Below are positions 1-9,587 of a stretch of 64,000 nucleotides of DNA, one piece after another. Both the position numbers and the translations under genes were made by a program. Under the pieces are notes generated by a model that was given only the letters and a program-made list of their open reading frames with translations, ran no database searches and was not told where the DNA came from. Source of the DNA: Paenirhodobacter populi. Its GTDB lineage: Bacteria; Pseudomonadota; Alphaproteobacteria; Rhodobacterales; Rhodobacteraceae. The stretch spans positions 62,001 through 126,000 of the forward strand of contig NZ_SAUZ01000018.1 in assembly GCF_004022215.1 (NCBI RefSeq). Direction: 5' to 3'. Each line of letters starts with the position of its first letter. Position 1 is the first letter of the stretch.

Positions 1-78
1 GAGGATCGAGGCAACGGGCAACAGCCGGCCGGAAAGCCGCATGAACTTGACGGGGTTGGCGTAATCCCAGAGCGACAT
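1..78 (-). CDS. ccmC: Haem exporter protein CcmC, N-terminal fragment (cut by window edge)
   Basis: The 26 codons visible begin MSLWDYANPVKFM, the typical cytoplasmic start of CcmC, the membrane protein that presents haem to CcmE during cytochrome c maturation. The gene runs off the left edge. It lies directly downstream of ccmB and ccmA on the same strand, the usual operon order. Identity rests on this short N-terminus plus the gene order. Confidence 0.8.
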   Translation of the reverse strand, partial: MSLWDYANPVKFMRLSGRLLPVASIL

Positions 79-130
79 GGAAAATGGCTACCTTTCCGCT
101 GGTGGCGCGACAAGTCACGAAAACGTTTCA

Positions 131-793
131 CTAGGTCTGCCGCAGGTTCATCCGGATCGCGGCGGCCGAGGCGAAGGGCATCAGCGCGATGGTCGCGGCG
201 GTGATGCCCGCAAGCATCAGGAGCGGCACCTCGACCGTCCGCCCCTCGGCGCCCCGCCGCACGAGTTCGGCGCCGAAGATCAGCGTCGGCACGTAGAGCG
301 GCAGCACGAGGAGCGAGAGCAGCAATCCTCCCCGCCGCAGCCCCACCGTCAGCGCCGCGCCGAAGGTGCCCAGCACCGACAGCGCCGGCGTGCCGACGAG
401 CAGCGACAGCACCAGCCAGCCATAGGCGCCTTGCGGCAGATGCAGCAGCACCGCCAGCACCGGCGCCGCGATGGTCAGCGGCAGCCCCGTGGTCAGCCAG
501 TGCGCCAGCGCCTTGATGGCGACCACCGCCTCCATCGGGATCGGCGCGGTGGCGAGCAGATCGAGCGATCCGTCCTCCTGATCCAGCGCGAAGATCCGGT
601 CGAGCGACAGCAGGCAGGCGAGCAGCGCCCCGAGCCAGAGGATGCCGGGCGCGATCCGCGCCAGCACCCCGCCCTCGGGCCCGACGCCGAAGGGCACCAG
701 CGTCACCACGATCAGGAAGAAGACAAGGCCGAGGCCAAAGCCGCCGCCCGCCCGCACCGCCAGCCGCAGATCCCGGAGAAGAAGGGCGATCAT
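131..793 (-). CDS. ccmB: Haem exporter membrane protein CcmB
   Basis: A 220-residue, very hydrophobic protein with about six membrane spans and the usual CcmB length. CcmB is the permease of the CcmAB(CD) complex, which drives release of holo-CcmE in System I cytochrome c maturation. The start overlaps the end of ccmA by 4 bases (ATGA), so translation is probably coupled. The next gene is ccmC. Confidence 0.93.
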   Translation of the reverse strand: MIALLLRDLRLAVRAGGGFGLGLVFFLIVVTLVPFGVGPEGGVLARIAPGILWLGALLACLLSLDRIFALDQEDGSLDLLATAPIPMEAVVAIKALAHWLTTGLPLTIAAPVLAVLLHLPQGAYGWLVLSLLVGTPALSVLGTFGAALTVGLRRGGLLLSLLVLPLYVPTLIFGAELVRRGAEGRTVEVPLLMLAGITAATIALMPFASAAAIRMNLRQT

Positions 794-1407
794 CCGAAGG
801 CCTCGTCGAAACCATCCAGCCGCCGGATCCGGGCGCGGAACGGCGACAGGTCGAGCGTCCCGGCCGCCAGCCCCGGGTCGATATGCGTGGCGATCAGCGC
901 GCCGCCGCCGCCCGCCAGATGGTCACGCACCACCTGCCCGAAGAGCGCAACCGAGTCAGCATCGAGCGAAACCGTCGGCTCGTCCATCACCCAGAGCGCC
1001 GCGCCGGTAACCAGAAGCCGCGCAAGGCCAAGGCGCCGCTTCTGCCCCGCCGAGAGGGTGGCGGCGGGCCTGTCCGCCAGCGCGTCGAGGTTCATTCGGG
1101 TGAGCGCCGGGGCAATGCCGGCGGTCCCGTGCAGCCGCGCCCAGAAGGTCAGGTTTTCCCGCACCGTCAGCGCACCCTTCAGCCCGTCCGCATGGGCGGC
1201 ATAGGCAAGGCCCGCCGGGGCGGACACCGTTCCCGCGACAGGCGGCTGCAACCCGGCGATGGTGCGCAGGAGCGTCGTCTTGCCGATCCCGTTCGGCCCG
1301 CGCAGGATAAGCGCCGCGCCGGAGGCCAGCGTGAAATTCACCCCCTCCAGCACCGCCATGCCGCCGCGCGAGACGGTCAGGTCGCGGACGGTCAGCAGAT
1401 CGGCCAT
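790..1407 (-). CDS. ccmA: Cytochrome c biogenesis ABC transporter ATP-binding protein CcmA
   Basis: A 205-residue ABC ATPase. Walker A (GPNGIGKTT) is at residues 37-45, the signature LSAGQ at about 118-122 and Walker B (LWVMDEP) at about 138-144. It powers the CcmB/CcmC haem-handling complex at the inner membrane. It is first in the ccmABC run and overlaps ccmB by 4 bases. Confidence 0.95.
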   Translation of the reverse strand: MADLLTVRDLTVSRGGMAVLEGVNFTLASGAALILRGPNGIGKTTLLRTIAGLQPPVAGTVSAPAGLAYAAHADGLKGALTVRENLTFWARLHGTAGIAPALTRMNLDALADRPAATLSAGQKRRLGLARLLVTGAALWVMDEPTVSLDADSVALFGQVVRDHLAGGGGALIATHIDPGLAAGTLDLSPFRARIRRLDGFDEAFG

Positions 1408-1414
1408 CAGCGGC

Positions 1415-1783
1415 TCACGCGGCCGGGTCCGGCATCGGCAGAAGCGCCGTGGCGACGGCGCGCCCCTCGGACAGCAGCACGTTGTAGCTGCGCGCGGCGG
1501 AAGGCGAAGCCATCGGCTCGCACATCATCCCCACCGCGTCGAGCGCGGCGACGAAGGGCTTCGGCAAGAAGGCGATCTCCGCCCCCGTGCCGACGAACAG
1601 CAGGTCCACTTTGTCGGCAAGTTCGACCAGCGGGGCCAGATCGTCATAGCCACCCCATGAGGTGACCCCCTCGGCATGGACCACCACTCCGCCGCGCCAG
1701 ACCACGCCGCCGACCCGGAAGAACCCCGGGCCGTAGCCGTCGATCGGCAGGGCCGAGCCGAAGTCAGCCTCGGTTATCGGCAT
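1415..1783 (-). CDS. Mth938-like domain protein
   Basis: A 122-residue protein matching the Mth938/NDUFAF3-like family, with the fold core around residues 15-110, including a VDLLFVGTG segment. The exact biochemical role is not settled; mitochondrial relatives assist complex I assembly. Its first 20 bases overlap the end of secF, and it lies between secF and ccmA. Confidence 0.8.
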   Translation of the reverse strand: MPITEADFGSALPIDGYGPGFFRVGGVVWRGGVVVHAEGVTSWGGYDDLAPLVELADKVDLLFVGTGAEIAFLPKPFVAALDAVGMMCEPMASPSAARSYNVLLSEGRAVATALLPMPDPAA

Positions 1784-2762
1784 CCAGCACCTCGACCTTG
1801 TTGCCGAAGATCTTCGCCGTGGGGTCGATCTTCTTCTTGTCGCGGTCGACGCCCAGCATCAGCACGATGTTCTTCGAGATGAAGATCGAGGAATAGGTGC
1901 CGACGAACACCCCCCAGATCATCGCGAAGACGAAGCCGCGGATCACGTCGCCGCCCAAAACCAGCAGCGGGATCAGCGCCAGCAGCGTGGTGACGCTGGT
2001 GGCCACGGTGCGCGACAGCGTTTCGTTGACCGAGAGGTTCATCACGTCGCGCAGCGGCATCGACTTGAACTTGACCAGATTTTCACGCAGCCGGTCGAAG
2101 ACCACCACCTTGTCGTTGACCGAATAGCTGAGGATCGTCAGCAGTGCCGCGACGATGCTGAGGTCGAATTTCAGCTGCAGGGCGACGAACAGGCCGATGG
2201 TCAGGAACAGGTCATGGATCAGCCCCACCACCGTGCCGATGGCGAACTGCCATTCGAACCGGATCCAGATGTAGATCATGATGCCGATCACCGTGGCGAT
2301 CGCCGACCACACGGCCGTCCAGATCAGCTCGCCCGAGACCTTGGGTCCGACCGATTCCGTCGAGACGATCCGCACGTCGGGATCGACGGCCTGCAACGCC
2401 TCGGCCACCCGGGCGATGCCGGTTTCGCCCATCGCACCGGGATGGTCGTCCTGCGCCTGGATGCGGATCGAGGCGACATGCTGGTCCGCGCGGAAGGCGG
2501 GGTCGAACACCTCGGAGATCAGCACGTCGCCGAAGTTCAGCGGTTCCAGCGCCGCGCGATAGGTTTCGATCTGCAACGGCTGCGAGGTTTCGGTGCGGAT
2601 CGTCGTGCCGCCCTTGAAGTCGATGCCGAAGCTCAGTCCCGGCCAGAACATCGACAGCGCCGACAGCACCGTCACCGCGATGGCCGCCCAGAAGGTCAGC
2701 CACTGGTGGCGGAAGAAGTCGAACTCGGTATGGGTGGGAACAAGTTTGAGACGGAATGCCAT
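1764..2762 (-). CDS. secF: Protein translocase subunit SecF
   Basis: A 332-residue RND-type membrane protein with six predicted spans. The N-terminal span is followed by the conserved GIDFKGGT motif (residues about 46-53), and a DKVVVFDRLREN block is typical of SecF. With SecD and YajC it uses the proton gradient to help proteins leave the Sec channel on the periplasmic side. It follows secD after 12 bases. Confidence 0.96.
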   Translation of the reverse strand: MAFRLKLVPTHTEFDFFRHQWLTFWAAIAVTVLSALSMFWPGLSFGIDFKGGTTIRTETSQPLQIETYRAALEPLNFGDVLISEVFDPAFRADQHVASIRIQAQDDHPGAMGETGIARVAEALQAVDPDVRIVSTESVGPKVSGELIWTAVWSAIATVIGIMIYIWIRFEWQFAIGTVVGLIHDLFLTIGLFVALQLKFDLSIVAALLTILSYSVNDKVVVFDRLRENLVKFKSMPLRDVMNLSVNETLSRTVATSVTTLLALIPLLVLGGDVIRGFVFAMIWGVFVGTYSSIFISKNIVLMLGVDRDKKKIDPTAKIFGNKVEVLDADNRG

Positions 2763-2774
2763 GATCTTCGCTCC

Positions 2775-4439
2775 TCACACGACCAGCGTTTTCGGCCGGC
2801 GCCAGTGATACCAGTCGGCGATCAGCATGCGCACCAGCCACAGCGCGGTGAAGACCGAGGCGACGATGCCGATCAGCAGCGTCACGGCGAAGCCGCGCAC
2901 CGGACCCGCCCCCAGCACGAACAGGATCATGCCCACCATGAAATGGGTGACGTTCGCGTCGATGATGGCCGACATCGCCTTGTCGAAGCCCAGCTCGAAG
3001 GCGCGCACGGGGTTTCGCCCGCGTCGCAATTCCTCGCGCACACGTTCAAAGATCAGCACGTTGGCATCGACCGCGGTGCCGATGGTCAGCACGATCCCGG
3101 CGATGCCCGGCATGGTCAGCGTCGCGCCGATCAGCGACATGAAGGCGATGATGAAGATGATGTTGAACGCCAGCGCAAGCGAGGCGAAGACCCCGAAGAG
3201 GCCGTAGGAGGCGACCATGAAGGCCACCACCAGAATGAAGCCCGCGATCGAGGCGTAGATCCCCGCCTGCACCGTATCGGCGCCAAGCTCCGGCCCGATG
3301 GTGCGTTCCTCAAGGAAGGTCATTCCGGCGGGCAACGCCCCCGCGCGCAACAGCAGCGCCAGATCCGTCGCCTCCTGCACCGTGAAGCGGCCGGTGATGA
3401 TCCCCGAGCCGCCCGCGATATGGGTCTGGATCACTGGGGCCGAGATCACCTTGCCGTCGAGCACGATGGCGAAGGGCTCGCCGATATGGTTCGCGGTATA
3501 GTCGCCGAAGGTGCGCGCGCCCGTGGTGTTGAAGCGGAAGCCCACGGCGGGCATGCCGTTCTGGTCGGTTTCCGGCCGCGCATCGGTCAGCTCGTCGCCC
3601 GAGACGACGGGCAGCGTGTTGAGGATATAGTAAAGCCCCTGCTCGTTCGCGTCGGGCAGCACTTCCTGCCCCGCGCCCGGCGTCTGCTCGGCCGAGGCGG
3701 CGCGCCCGACCACCTGATGGAAGGTCAGCTTCGCCGTGGTGCCGATCAGCGCCTTTAGTTCGGCGGCCGAGCCGATGCCGGGCACCTCGATCAGGATCCG
3801 GTCGGCGCCCTGCCGCATGATCGTCGGCTCGCGCGTGCCGGCCGCATCGACGCGGCGGCGCACGATTTCCAGCGACTGCTGCATCGTGCGGTCGTCGGCC
3901 GTGGCCTTTTCCGCGTCCGAAAGCCGGATGGTGATCGTGTCGCCCTGCCCGCTGACGTCGAGGTCGTTCTGCCCTACGCCGGTCAGCGTCACCACCGGCG
4001 TGGCCAGCGTGCGCGCCACCTCGACCGCGCGGGCAAGCCCCGCCGCATTGCCGATCTGGATCTTCAGCTCGCCCGGATCCGACGGCAGCCGCCGGATCGA
4101 GCCGATCTGCGCCCGTTCCGCCGCCAGCACCCGGCGCAGTTCCGGCCAGAGCGATTCCATCCGCGCCTTGTAGACATCGCCCAGATGCACCTCGGCCAGC
4201 AGATGGGCGCCGCCGCGCAGATCGAGGCCGAGGTTGACCAGCCCCGAGGGCAGCCAGCTCGGCCAGCCATCCACGGCGGCGGCCTGTTCGTCGGTCAGCG
4301 TGCCGCTGCGTTCCTGCGCCGCAAGCGCGTCGTTATGCGACTCGACCTTTCCGTAGAACAGGTTCGGCGCGCCGAGGATCAGCCCGATCACGCAAAGACC
4401 AAGGATGACGATACGCTTCCAGAGCGGGAACTGCAGCAT
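2775..4439 (-). CDS. secD: Protein translocase subunit SecD
   Basis: A 554-residue protein. An N-terminal span is followed by the GLDLRGGAHLL motif (about residues 70-80), a large periplasmic P1 region and five C-terminal spans with the GTAVDANVLIFERVREE motif. It works with SecF in protein export. The order yajC-secD-secF is the standard bacterial one. Confidence 0.97.
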   Translation of the reverse strand: MLQFPLWKRIVILGLCVIGLILGAPNLFYGKVESHNDALAAQERSGTLTDEQAAAVDGWPSWLPSGLVNLGLDLRGGAHLLAEVHLGDVYKARMESLWPELRRVLAAERAQIGSIRRLPSDPGELKIQIGNAAGLARAVEVARTLATPVVTLTGVGQNDLDVSGQGDTITIRLSDAEKATADDRTMQQSLEIVRRRVDAAGTREPTIMRQGADRILIEVPGIGSAAELKALIGTTAKLTFHQVVGRAASAEQTPGAGQEVLPDANEQGLYYILNTLPVVSGDELTDARPETDQNGMPAVGFRFNTTGARTFGDYTANHIGEPFAIVLDGKVISAPVIQTHIAGGSGIITGRFTVQEATDLALLLRAGALPAGMTFLEERTIGPELGADTVQAGIYASIAGFILVVAFMVASYGLFGVFASLALAFNIIFIIAFMSLIGATLTMPGIAGIVLTIGTAVDANVLIFERVREELRRGRNPVRAFELGFDKAMSAIIDANVTHFMVGMILFVLGAGPVRGFAVTLLIGIVASVFTALWLVRMLIADWYHWRRPKTLVV

Positions 4440-4459
4440 GTGACTGGCCTTCCTGAGCC

Positions 4460-4798
4460 TTATTCGGCGGTGGCGGCCGGTTCGGTCTTCGACAGGACCT
4501 GGGTGATCGTCGATTTCACCACCCGCACCTTGACGCCCGAGGCGATTTCCACCTCAAGTTCGCCGTTTTCCTTGACCGAGGTCACCTTGCCGATGATGCC
4601 GCCCTGGGTCACGACCTGATCGCCGCGGCGCACCGCCTCGATCATCGCGCGGTGTTCCTTGACCTTCTTTTGCTGCGGACGGATCAGCAGGAAATACATG
4701 ATGACGAAAATCAGGATCAGCGGCAGGAACTGACCGAAGGCGGCCATGCTGGAAGCGGCGCCACCGGCGTCCTGTGCGTAAGCGGGAGAAATGAACAT
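4460..4798 (-). CDS. yajC: Preprotein translocase subunit YajC
   Basis: A 112-residue protein with one membrane span (about residues 20-40), then the conserved LIRPQQKK motif and a C-terminal cytoplasmic barrel. A longer reading frame extends upstream to 4891. The start at 4798 (MFISPAYAQ) was chosen because an AGAGGACC ribosome site sits just before it and the family begins here. Confidence 0.95.
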   Translation of the reverse strand: MFISPAYAQDAGGAASSMAAFGQFLPLILIFVIMYFLLIRPQQKKVKEHRAMIEAVRRGDQVVTQGGIIGKVTSVKENGELEVEIASGVKVRVVKSTITQVLSKTEPAATAE

Positions 4799-4924
4799 GA
4801 TATGGTCCTCTTGATTGGGGCCGTGTGGGGGGAATTGCCCCCGGATGGTCGGCGCGCACCCTATCCGCGGCCCCGGGATATGGCAAGGCACGAGCGGGCA
4901 CCTCGCGGTTGTGTCAGCCGGACG

Positions 4925-6088
4925 TCATTTCGCCGGCAGCGCGCGCTCGACCAGACGGGCGAAATAGCTGGCGCCGATGGGCGCGGCCTCGTCGTTGAAG
5001 TCATAGGCCGGATGGTGCAGCCCCGCCCCCGGCCCGATGCCGAGGAAGACGAAGGCACCCGGCCGCGCCTCCAGCATGTAGGAGAAATCCTCGGCCCCCA
5101 TGTCACGCTCCACATCGTCGCGCACGAGGTCTGGGCCGGAGATTTCACGCGCGACATCGGCGGCGAAGGCGGCGTTCGAGGCGGTGTTGACCGTGGGCGG
5201 GTAGCCGCGTTCGTAGCGGATGTCGACGCTGACGCCGAAGGCCGCCGCCTGCCCGTGAACGATGGTGCGGAAGCGGTCCTCGACCATGTCGCGCACCGCC
5301 GGATCGAAAGAGCGGATCGTCGCGCTGAACCAGCCGCTTTCGGGCACGACATTGTTCGCCGTGCCGACGTGGATTTCGTTGATCGAGACGACAAGCTGGT
5401 CGATCGCCGAGGTGTTGCGGCTGACGATGGTCTGCAGCGCCTGCACCATGGCGACGATGGACAGCACCGGATCGATGCAGACCTCGGGCGTGGCGCCGTG
5501 GCCGCCCTTGCCCGTGACCGTGACCCATGCGGTGTCGACGGCGGCCATCACCGGCCCCGGCCCGGTTTCAAAGGCGCCAAGCGTCAGGTTCGGCGCGTTG
5601 TGCATGCCGTAGACCTGACTGATGCCGAACCGTTCCATGATGCCGGCCTTCACCATCACCTCGCCGCCACCGCCCTCTTCCTCGGCGGGCTGGAAGATCA
5701 GCGCGACGGAGCCCGCGAAATTCCGCGTCTCGGCCAGATATTTCGCGGCGCCAAGCAGCATGGTCATATGCCCGTCATGACCGCAGGCATGCATTTTGCC
5801 GGGGTGTTCCGAAGCCCAGTCCTTGCCGGTCGTTTCCGCCAGCGGCAGCGCATCCATGTCCGACCGCAGCCCGATCACCGGCCCCGGCCCGCGCCCGTGG
5901 ATCAGCGCCACGATCCCCGATGTGGCGATCCCTTCGTGAATCTCGTCGACGCCGAATTCGCGCAGCTTCCCGGCGACAAAGGCGGCGGTCTGCGGCAGAT
6001 CGAATTCCAGTTCGGGATGCCGGTGCAGCCAGTGCCGCCACGCGGTCATTTCCGGCGCGAAGGCGGCAATGCGATTGATCACGGGCAT
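4925..6088 (-). CDS. M20 family metallo-amidohydrolase
   Basis: A 387-residue M20D peptidase-type protein. Metal-ligand motifs include SDMDALP near residue 77, HACGHDGH near 103-110 and PAEEEGGGG near 137. The family removes N-acyl groups from amino acids or related amides (hippurate hydrolase and amidohydrolase types), with two metal ions in the active site. The substrate cannot be told from sequence. It is transcribed away from mazG. Confidence 0.88.
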   Translation of the reverse strand: MPVINRIAAFAPEMTAWRHWLHRHPELEFDLPQTAAFVAGKLREFGVDEIHEGIATSGIVALIHGRGPGPVIGLRSDMDALPLAETTGKDWASEHPGKMHACGHDGHMTMLLGAAKYLAETRNFAGSVALIFQPAEEEGGGGEVMVKAGIMERFGISQVYGMHNAPNLTLGAFETGPGPVMAAVDTAWVTVTGKGGHGATPEVCIDPVLSIVAMVQALQTIVSRNTSAIDQLVVSINEIHVGTANNVVPESGWFSATIRSFDPAVRDMVEDRFRTIVHGQAAAFGVSVDIRYERGYPPTVNTASNAAFAADVAREISGPDLVRDDVERDMGAEDFSYMLEARPGAFVFLGIGPGAGLHHPAYDFNDEAAPIGASYFARLVERALPAK

Positions 6089-6167
6089 GATGGACCTGTC
6101 GTAATGGAACGGTTAGACCCTATCTGGCCCCGAAACCGGGCTGGCACAAGAGAGAAGAGGCCCCCCG

Positions 6168-7001
6168 ATGAGCGATCCGACCGATCCGATGCTGTTCGAC
6201 GATAGCGGCGATGCGGGCGCGCAGATGCGCCGGCTGAAGGCGATCATGGCCTGCCTGCGCGATCCGCAATCGGGCTGCCCCTGGGATCTGGAACAGGATT
6301 TCGCCTCGATCGCGCCCTATACGATCGAAGAGGCGCATGAGGTCGCCGATGCGATCGAGCGCGGCGCCTGGGATGAGCTGGAGGGTGAGCTGGGCGATCT
6401 GGCGCTTCAGGTCGTCTATCACGCGCAGATGGCGGATGAGGCGGGGCATTTCGACCTGACCGCCGTGCTACGTGCGATCTGCGCCAAGATGATCGCCCGC
6501 CATCCGCATGTCTTCGGCAACGAAACCCGCGACAAATCCGCCGCGCAGCAGACCGAGGACTGGGAGAAGATCAAGGCCGCCGAACGCGCGGGCCGCGCGG
6601 AAAAGGGTGTCCTCGACGGCGTGGCCTTGGGCCTTCCGGCGCTGACCCGGGCGCTCAAGCTGCAAAAACGCGCGGCGCGGGTGGGCTTCGACTGGCCCAC
6701 GACGAAAGAGGTGATCGCCAAGATCGCCGAGGAGGCGCGCGAACTCGAAGAGGCGCGCGAAGTCCTCGGCCCGGCCGAGATCGCCGAGGAATACGGCGAT
6801 CTGCTGTTCGTGATGGTCAACCTCGGCCGGCATCTGGGGCTTGATCCCGAGGCCGCGCTGCGCGCCGCGAACGGCAAGTTCGCCCGCCGCTTCGGCCATA
6901 TCGAAAGGGAACTCGCCAAGCGCGGCAAGACCCCCGCCGAAAGCGATCTGGCGGAAATGGACGCGCTCTGGGATGCGGCGAAAGCAACCGGGATCAAATG
7001 A
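6168..7001 (+). CDS. mazG: Nucleoside triphosphate pyrophosphohydrolase MazG
   Basis: A 277-residue protein with two MazG repeats. The first carries TIEEAHEVADAIE followed by ELGDLALQVVYHA (residues about 46-85). The second carries EEARELEEAREV and EEYGDLLFVMVN (about 187-223). These acidic helices bind the magnesium that positions the NTP. The enzyme cleaves NTPs or dNTPs to monophosphates plus pyrophosphate. A GAGAAGAGG stretch precedes the start. Confidence 0.94.
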   Translation: MSDPTDPMLFDDSGDAGAQMRRLKAIMACLRDPQSGCPWDLEQDFASIAPYTIEEAHEVADAIERGAWDELEGELGDLALQVVYHAQMADEAGHFDLTAVLRAICAKMIARHPHVFGNETRDKSAAQQTEDWEKIKAAERAGRAEKGVLDGVALGLPALTRALKLQKRAARVGFDWPTTKEVIAKIAEEARELEEAREVLGPAEIAEEYGDLLFVMVNLGRHLGLDPEAALRAANGKFARRFGHIERELAKRGKTPAESDLAEMDALWDAAKATGIK

Positions 7002-7070
7002 TCCCGCATGGCCCGATCGGCCAGCTTTCCCTGTATCCCCCTCGGCCCCCGAGGAGCGCTTTCCCGTCGG

Positions 7071-7120
7071 CTTTCCATAAATATCCTCGGGGGTGCGGGG
7101 GCAGACGGCCCCCGCCGCGA
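7071..7120. repeat. Intergenic repeat with TTTCCATAAATATCC core, copy 1
   Basis: Just after mazG the core TTTCCATAAATATCC is followed by a CGGGGGTG segment and a GC-rich inverted repeat (GCGGGGGC/GCCCCCGC). A second copy of the same core lies at 16722-16785, also immediately after a rightward gene. This looks like a dispersed intergenic element with a hairpin, probably involved in transcription ending. That role is inferred from position only. Confidence 0.55.
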
Positions 7121-7161
7121 CGGCCCGGCATGAAATCCCGCCGGGCTCCGGGCCGCCCGGC

Positions 7162-8169
7162 TCAGGCCGCCGCCCGGTCCACCTCGGCCAGCGCGAGATC
7201 GTAGAGCGCCAGCCCCGCGCCTTCGCGCGTCGCGCCCTCCGACAGCACCCGGCGCCAACCCCGCGCACCGCCGCGCCCGTGGAACAGGCCCAGCATGTGC
7301 CGCGTCACCTGATGCAGCCGCCCGCCGTGGGCCAGATGATCGGCGATATAGGGTTTCATCGCCTCGGCCACCCCAAAAGCCTCCGCCCCCGCGCCCTGCC
7401 CCCAGATCTCGCGATCCGCGGGGCCGAGAATATTCATCGGCTCCTGATAAGCCGCGCGGCCGATCATCACCCCGTCGAGCCCGGCGGCAAGCTGCGCCTT
7501 CGCCTCATCCAGACTGCGGATGCCGCCGTTGATCGAGATATGCAGATCCGGAAATTCCGCCTTCATCCGATGGACCAGCGGATAGTCGAGCGGCGGGATC
7601 TCGCGGTTGTCCTTGGGGCTCAGCCCCTGCAGCCAGGCCTTGCGGGCATGGATTATGACGCGCCGCACCCCCGCATCGCGGATCCGGCGCAGGAAATCGG
7701 GCAGCACCACGTCCGGGTCCTGATCGTCCACACCGATACGGCATTTCACCGTCACCTCGACCGGCGCGGCGGCGATCATCGCCGCCACCGCCCGCGCCAC
7801 CAGATCGGGCGTCTTCATCAGCACCGCACCGAAACAGCCCGACTGCACCCGGTCCGAAGGGCAGCCGCAGTTCAGGTTGATCTCGTCATAGCCCCAGTCG
7901 GCGGCGATCCGCACCGCCTCGGCCAGCTCGCCGGGTTCCGATCCGCCGATCTGCAGGGCGACCGGATGCTCGGCGGGCGAGAAATCCAGCAGCCGCGCGC
8001 GGGAACCATGGATGATCGCCGGCGCGGTGATCATCTCGGTATACAAAAGCGCGCGCTGGCTGATCTGGCGGTGGAACATGCGGCAATGGCGATCCGTCCA
8101 GTCGATCATCGGCGCGACGGACAGGGTCATCGCCTTGCTTTCGCTGATATCCTTGCCACCGTTCCGCAT
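7162..8169 (-). CDS. dusA: tRNA-dihydrouridine synthase DusA
   Basis: A flavin-dependent enzyme that reduces uridine 20/20a in the tRNA D-loop. Visible motifs are SVAPMIDWTDRHCR at the N-terminus, the catalytic-cysteine stretch NLNCGCPSDRVQ, and INGGIRS. The reading frame stays open to 8256. Plausible starts are the ATG at 8169 (used here) and the ATG at 8130 just before TLSVAPM; neither has a clear ribosome site. It converges with mazG. Confidence 0.92.
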   Translation of the reverse strand: MRNGGKDISESKAMTLSVAPMIDWTDRHCRMFHRQISQRALLYTEMITAPAIIHGSRARLLDFSPAEHPVALQIGGSEPGELAEAVRIAADWGYDEINLNCGCPSDRVQSGCFGAVLMKTPDLVARAVAAMIAAAPVEVTVKCRIGVDDQDPDVVLPDFLRRIRDAGVRRVIIHARKAWLQGLSPKDNREIPPLDYPLVHRMKAEFPDLHISINGGIRSLDEAKAQLAAGLDGVMIGRAAYQEPMNILGPADREIWGQGAGAEAFGVAEAMKPYIADHLAHGGRLHQVTRHMLGLFHGRGGARGWRRVLSEGATREGAGLALYDLALAEVDRAAA

Positions 8170-8284
8170 GGGTTCCGCTTTGTTCCTTGCACCGCCATTG
8201 GTTCGCCGGTGTTCCAGCCCCGGCGCCAGACCGGCATATGGCCTTGTTCCCGGCATATCTCAAGACCGTCCTTGCGGGCCGTCC

Positions 8285-9121
8285 TCAGGCAGGACGGCCT
8301 CGTCGGCTCCGGTCCAGCTGCTTCAGAACCGCCGCCACGATCGCCTCGGGCCGGTCTTCCTGGACCAGATGCCCCGCGCCGGGAACCGCGATCACATCCC
8401 GATCCGAGATCAGCGCCGCAAGAGCCTCGCCCTTTTCAAAGGGAATCCAGTCGTCGTTCCGCCCCCAGAGAACCGTGACTGGACAATCCATCCGGGCGTA
8501 TCGCCCCTCGACCTCATCCGTGTATCGCTGGTCCATCTGCGCGATCTGGCGATAGAACGCGGGCTGCCCCACCGGGCCGAGCCACGGCACGCTGTAGATC
8601 TCCAGCGCCTCTTCGGACAACGGATTCTTTGCGGCGGTTTGCAGATAGGCGCGCAACAGCGCCCGGTGCATATAATCCGGCATGCCCGAGAAGGCGGCTT
8701 CATGCAGCCGCACATGTCGGACGAAGGGCGAACCCCACGGCGCCAGCGCAACGGCATCGAAGATCGTCAGCGAGGCATATCGCAAGCCGTTCAGATAATA
8801 GGCGCGCAGCGCCGTCGCCCCGCCGAAATCATGCGCAAGGACATCCGGCCGCCCGATGTCCCATTCCGCGAACAGGGCCGCCAGAACCCGGTTCTGCATG
8901 GCAAGGGACACATCCTGCCCCGCGCGCATTTCGGACAGCCCGTAACCGACCAGATCGAAGTAATGGATCGTCCGGCGATCGGCGAGTTGCGGCACGATCC
9001 TGCGCCAGACCTGCGAGGAAAAGGGTGTGCCGTGAATGGCGACAAGCGGCGGGCCACTGCCGATCCTGCCCCAGCGGACGGCATTGCCTTCGATGATCGT
9101 GGTGTTCGGCAGTTCGAGCAT
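8285..9121 (-). CDS. Alpha/beta hydrolase, haloalkane-dehalogenase-like
   Basis: A 278-residue alpha/beta hydrolase. The oxyanion motif HGTPF is at 30-34, the nucleophile elbow is AHDFGG with Asp98, a candidate acid is in GRNDDW, and the base is the His of AGHLVQEDRPE near the C-terminus. An Asp rather than Ser nucleophile is the hallmark of haloalkane and haloacetate dehalogenases and epoxide hydrolases. The substrate is unknown. Confidence 0.82.
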   Translation of the reverse strand: MLELPNTTIIEGNAVRWGRIGSGPPLVAIHGTPFSSQVWRRIVPQLADRRTIHYFDLVGYGLSEMRAGQDVSLAMQNRVLAALFAEWDIGRPDVLAHDFGGATALRAYYLNGLRYASLTIFDAVALAPWGSPFVRHVRLHEAAFSGMPDYMHRALLRAYLQTAAKNPLSEEALEIYSVPWLGPVGQPAFYRQIAQMDQRYTDEVEGRYARMDCPVTVLWGRNDDWIPFEKGEALAALISDRDVIAVPGAGHLVQEDRPEAIVAAVLKQLDRSRRGRPA

Positions 9122-9227
9122 TCCGATGCCTCACATCCGGCTGCACGACAATATGTGGAGGGTCGTGAACAGGTCAAACGCCGGGCGCGGTATCGGGATT
9201 TTCGGGGAGACAGACCGCAGGGTCATC

Positions 9228-9301
9228 TGGAGCGGGTAGCGGGAATCGAACCCGCGCCAAGAGCTTGGGAAGCTCGTGTGATACCATTTCACCATACCCG
9301 C
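9228..9301 (-). tRNA. tRNA-Gly (CCC)
   Basis: Read on the minus strand, a 7-bp acceptor stem GCGGGTA/TACCCGC, a T-arm with GTTCGATTC, an anticodon loop TTCCCAA and an encoded CCA end form a complete 74-base tRNA. The anticodon is CCC, so glycine. The anticodon stem is four strong pairs plus one mismatch at its base. Confidence 0.93.
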
Positions 9302-9587
9302 ATCACGAGGCGTTCTCTAACCAAACCCGCCCGGGATGGCAAGACGCCATCTGCCGGAGGTTGTGGCTTTTCTTCGTCCGCTCATCCGATCCGGGCGGCA
9401 GATCGGGCAGCAGGCGCCCGCTTTCGCACCGGATGATGGGATAATTGTGCATTATTCAGGCAGACGCGGAACGCCGCCGCGTTATTGCCGCGCTTCCGGC
9501 GCGGGCATTTCCAGAGGTTTTCCGGACCGCATAAGCTGGGAATTATCTGGTCCCCGGACCAAAAATCATTCCACGAGGAGGCGTTTC
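9302..9587 (+). promoter_or_regulatory. Long leader before the nucleobase permease, with palindrome
   Basis: About 285 bases without a convincing gene separate the tRNA from the permease. Near the end, 9548-9561 is the perfect palindrome TGGTCCCCGGACCA, 26 bases before the start codon. GGTCC (9549-9553) could also pair with an upstream GGACC (9524-9528). It could be an operator or a folded RNA leader. I do not recognise a known riboswitch. Confidence 0.35.

Noticed and set aside
77-1204. 375-codon plus-strand frame over ccmB/ccmA
   Set aside because: Shadow of the ccm genes, low-complexity Arg/Gln/Pro composition.
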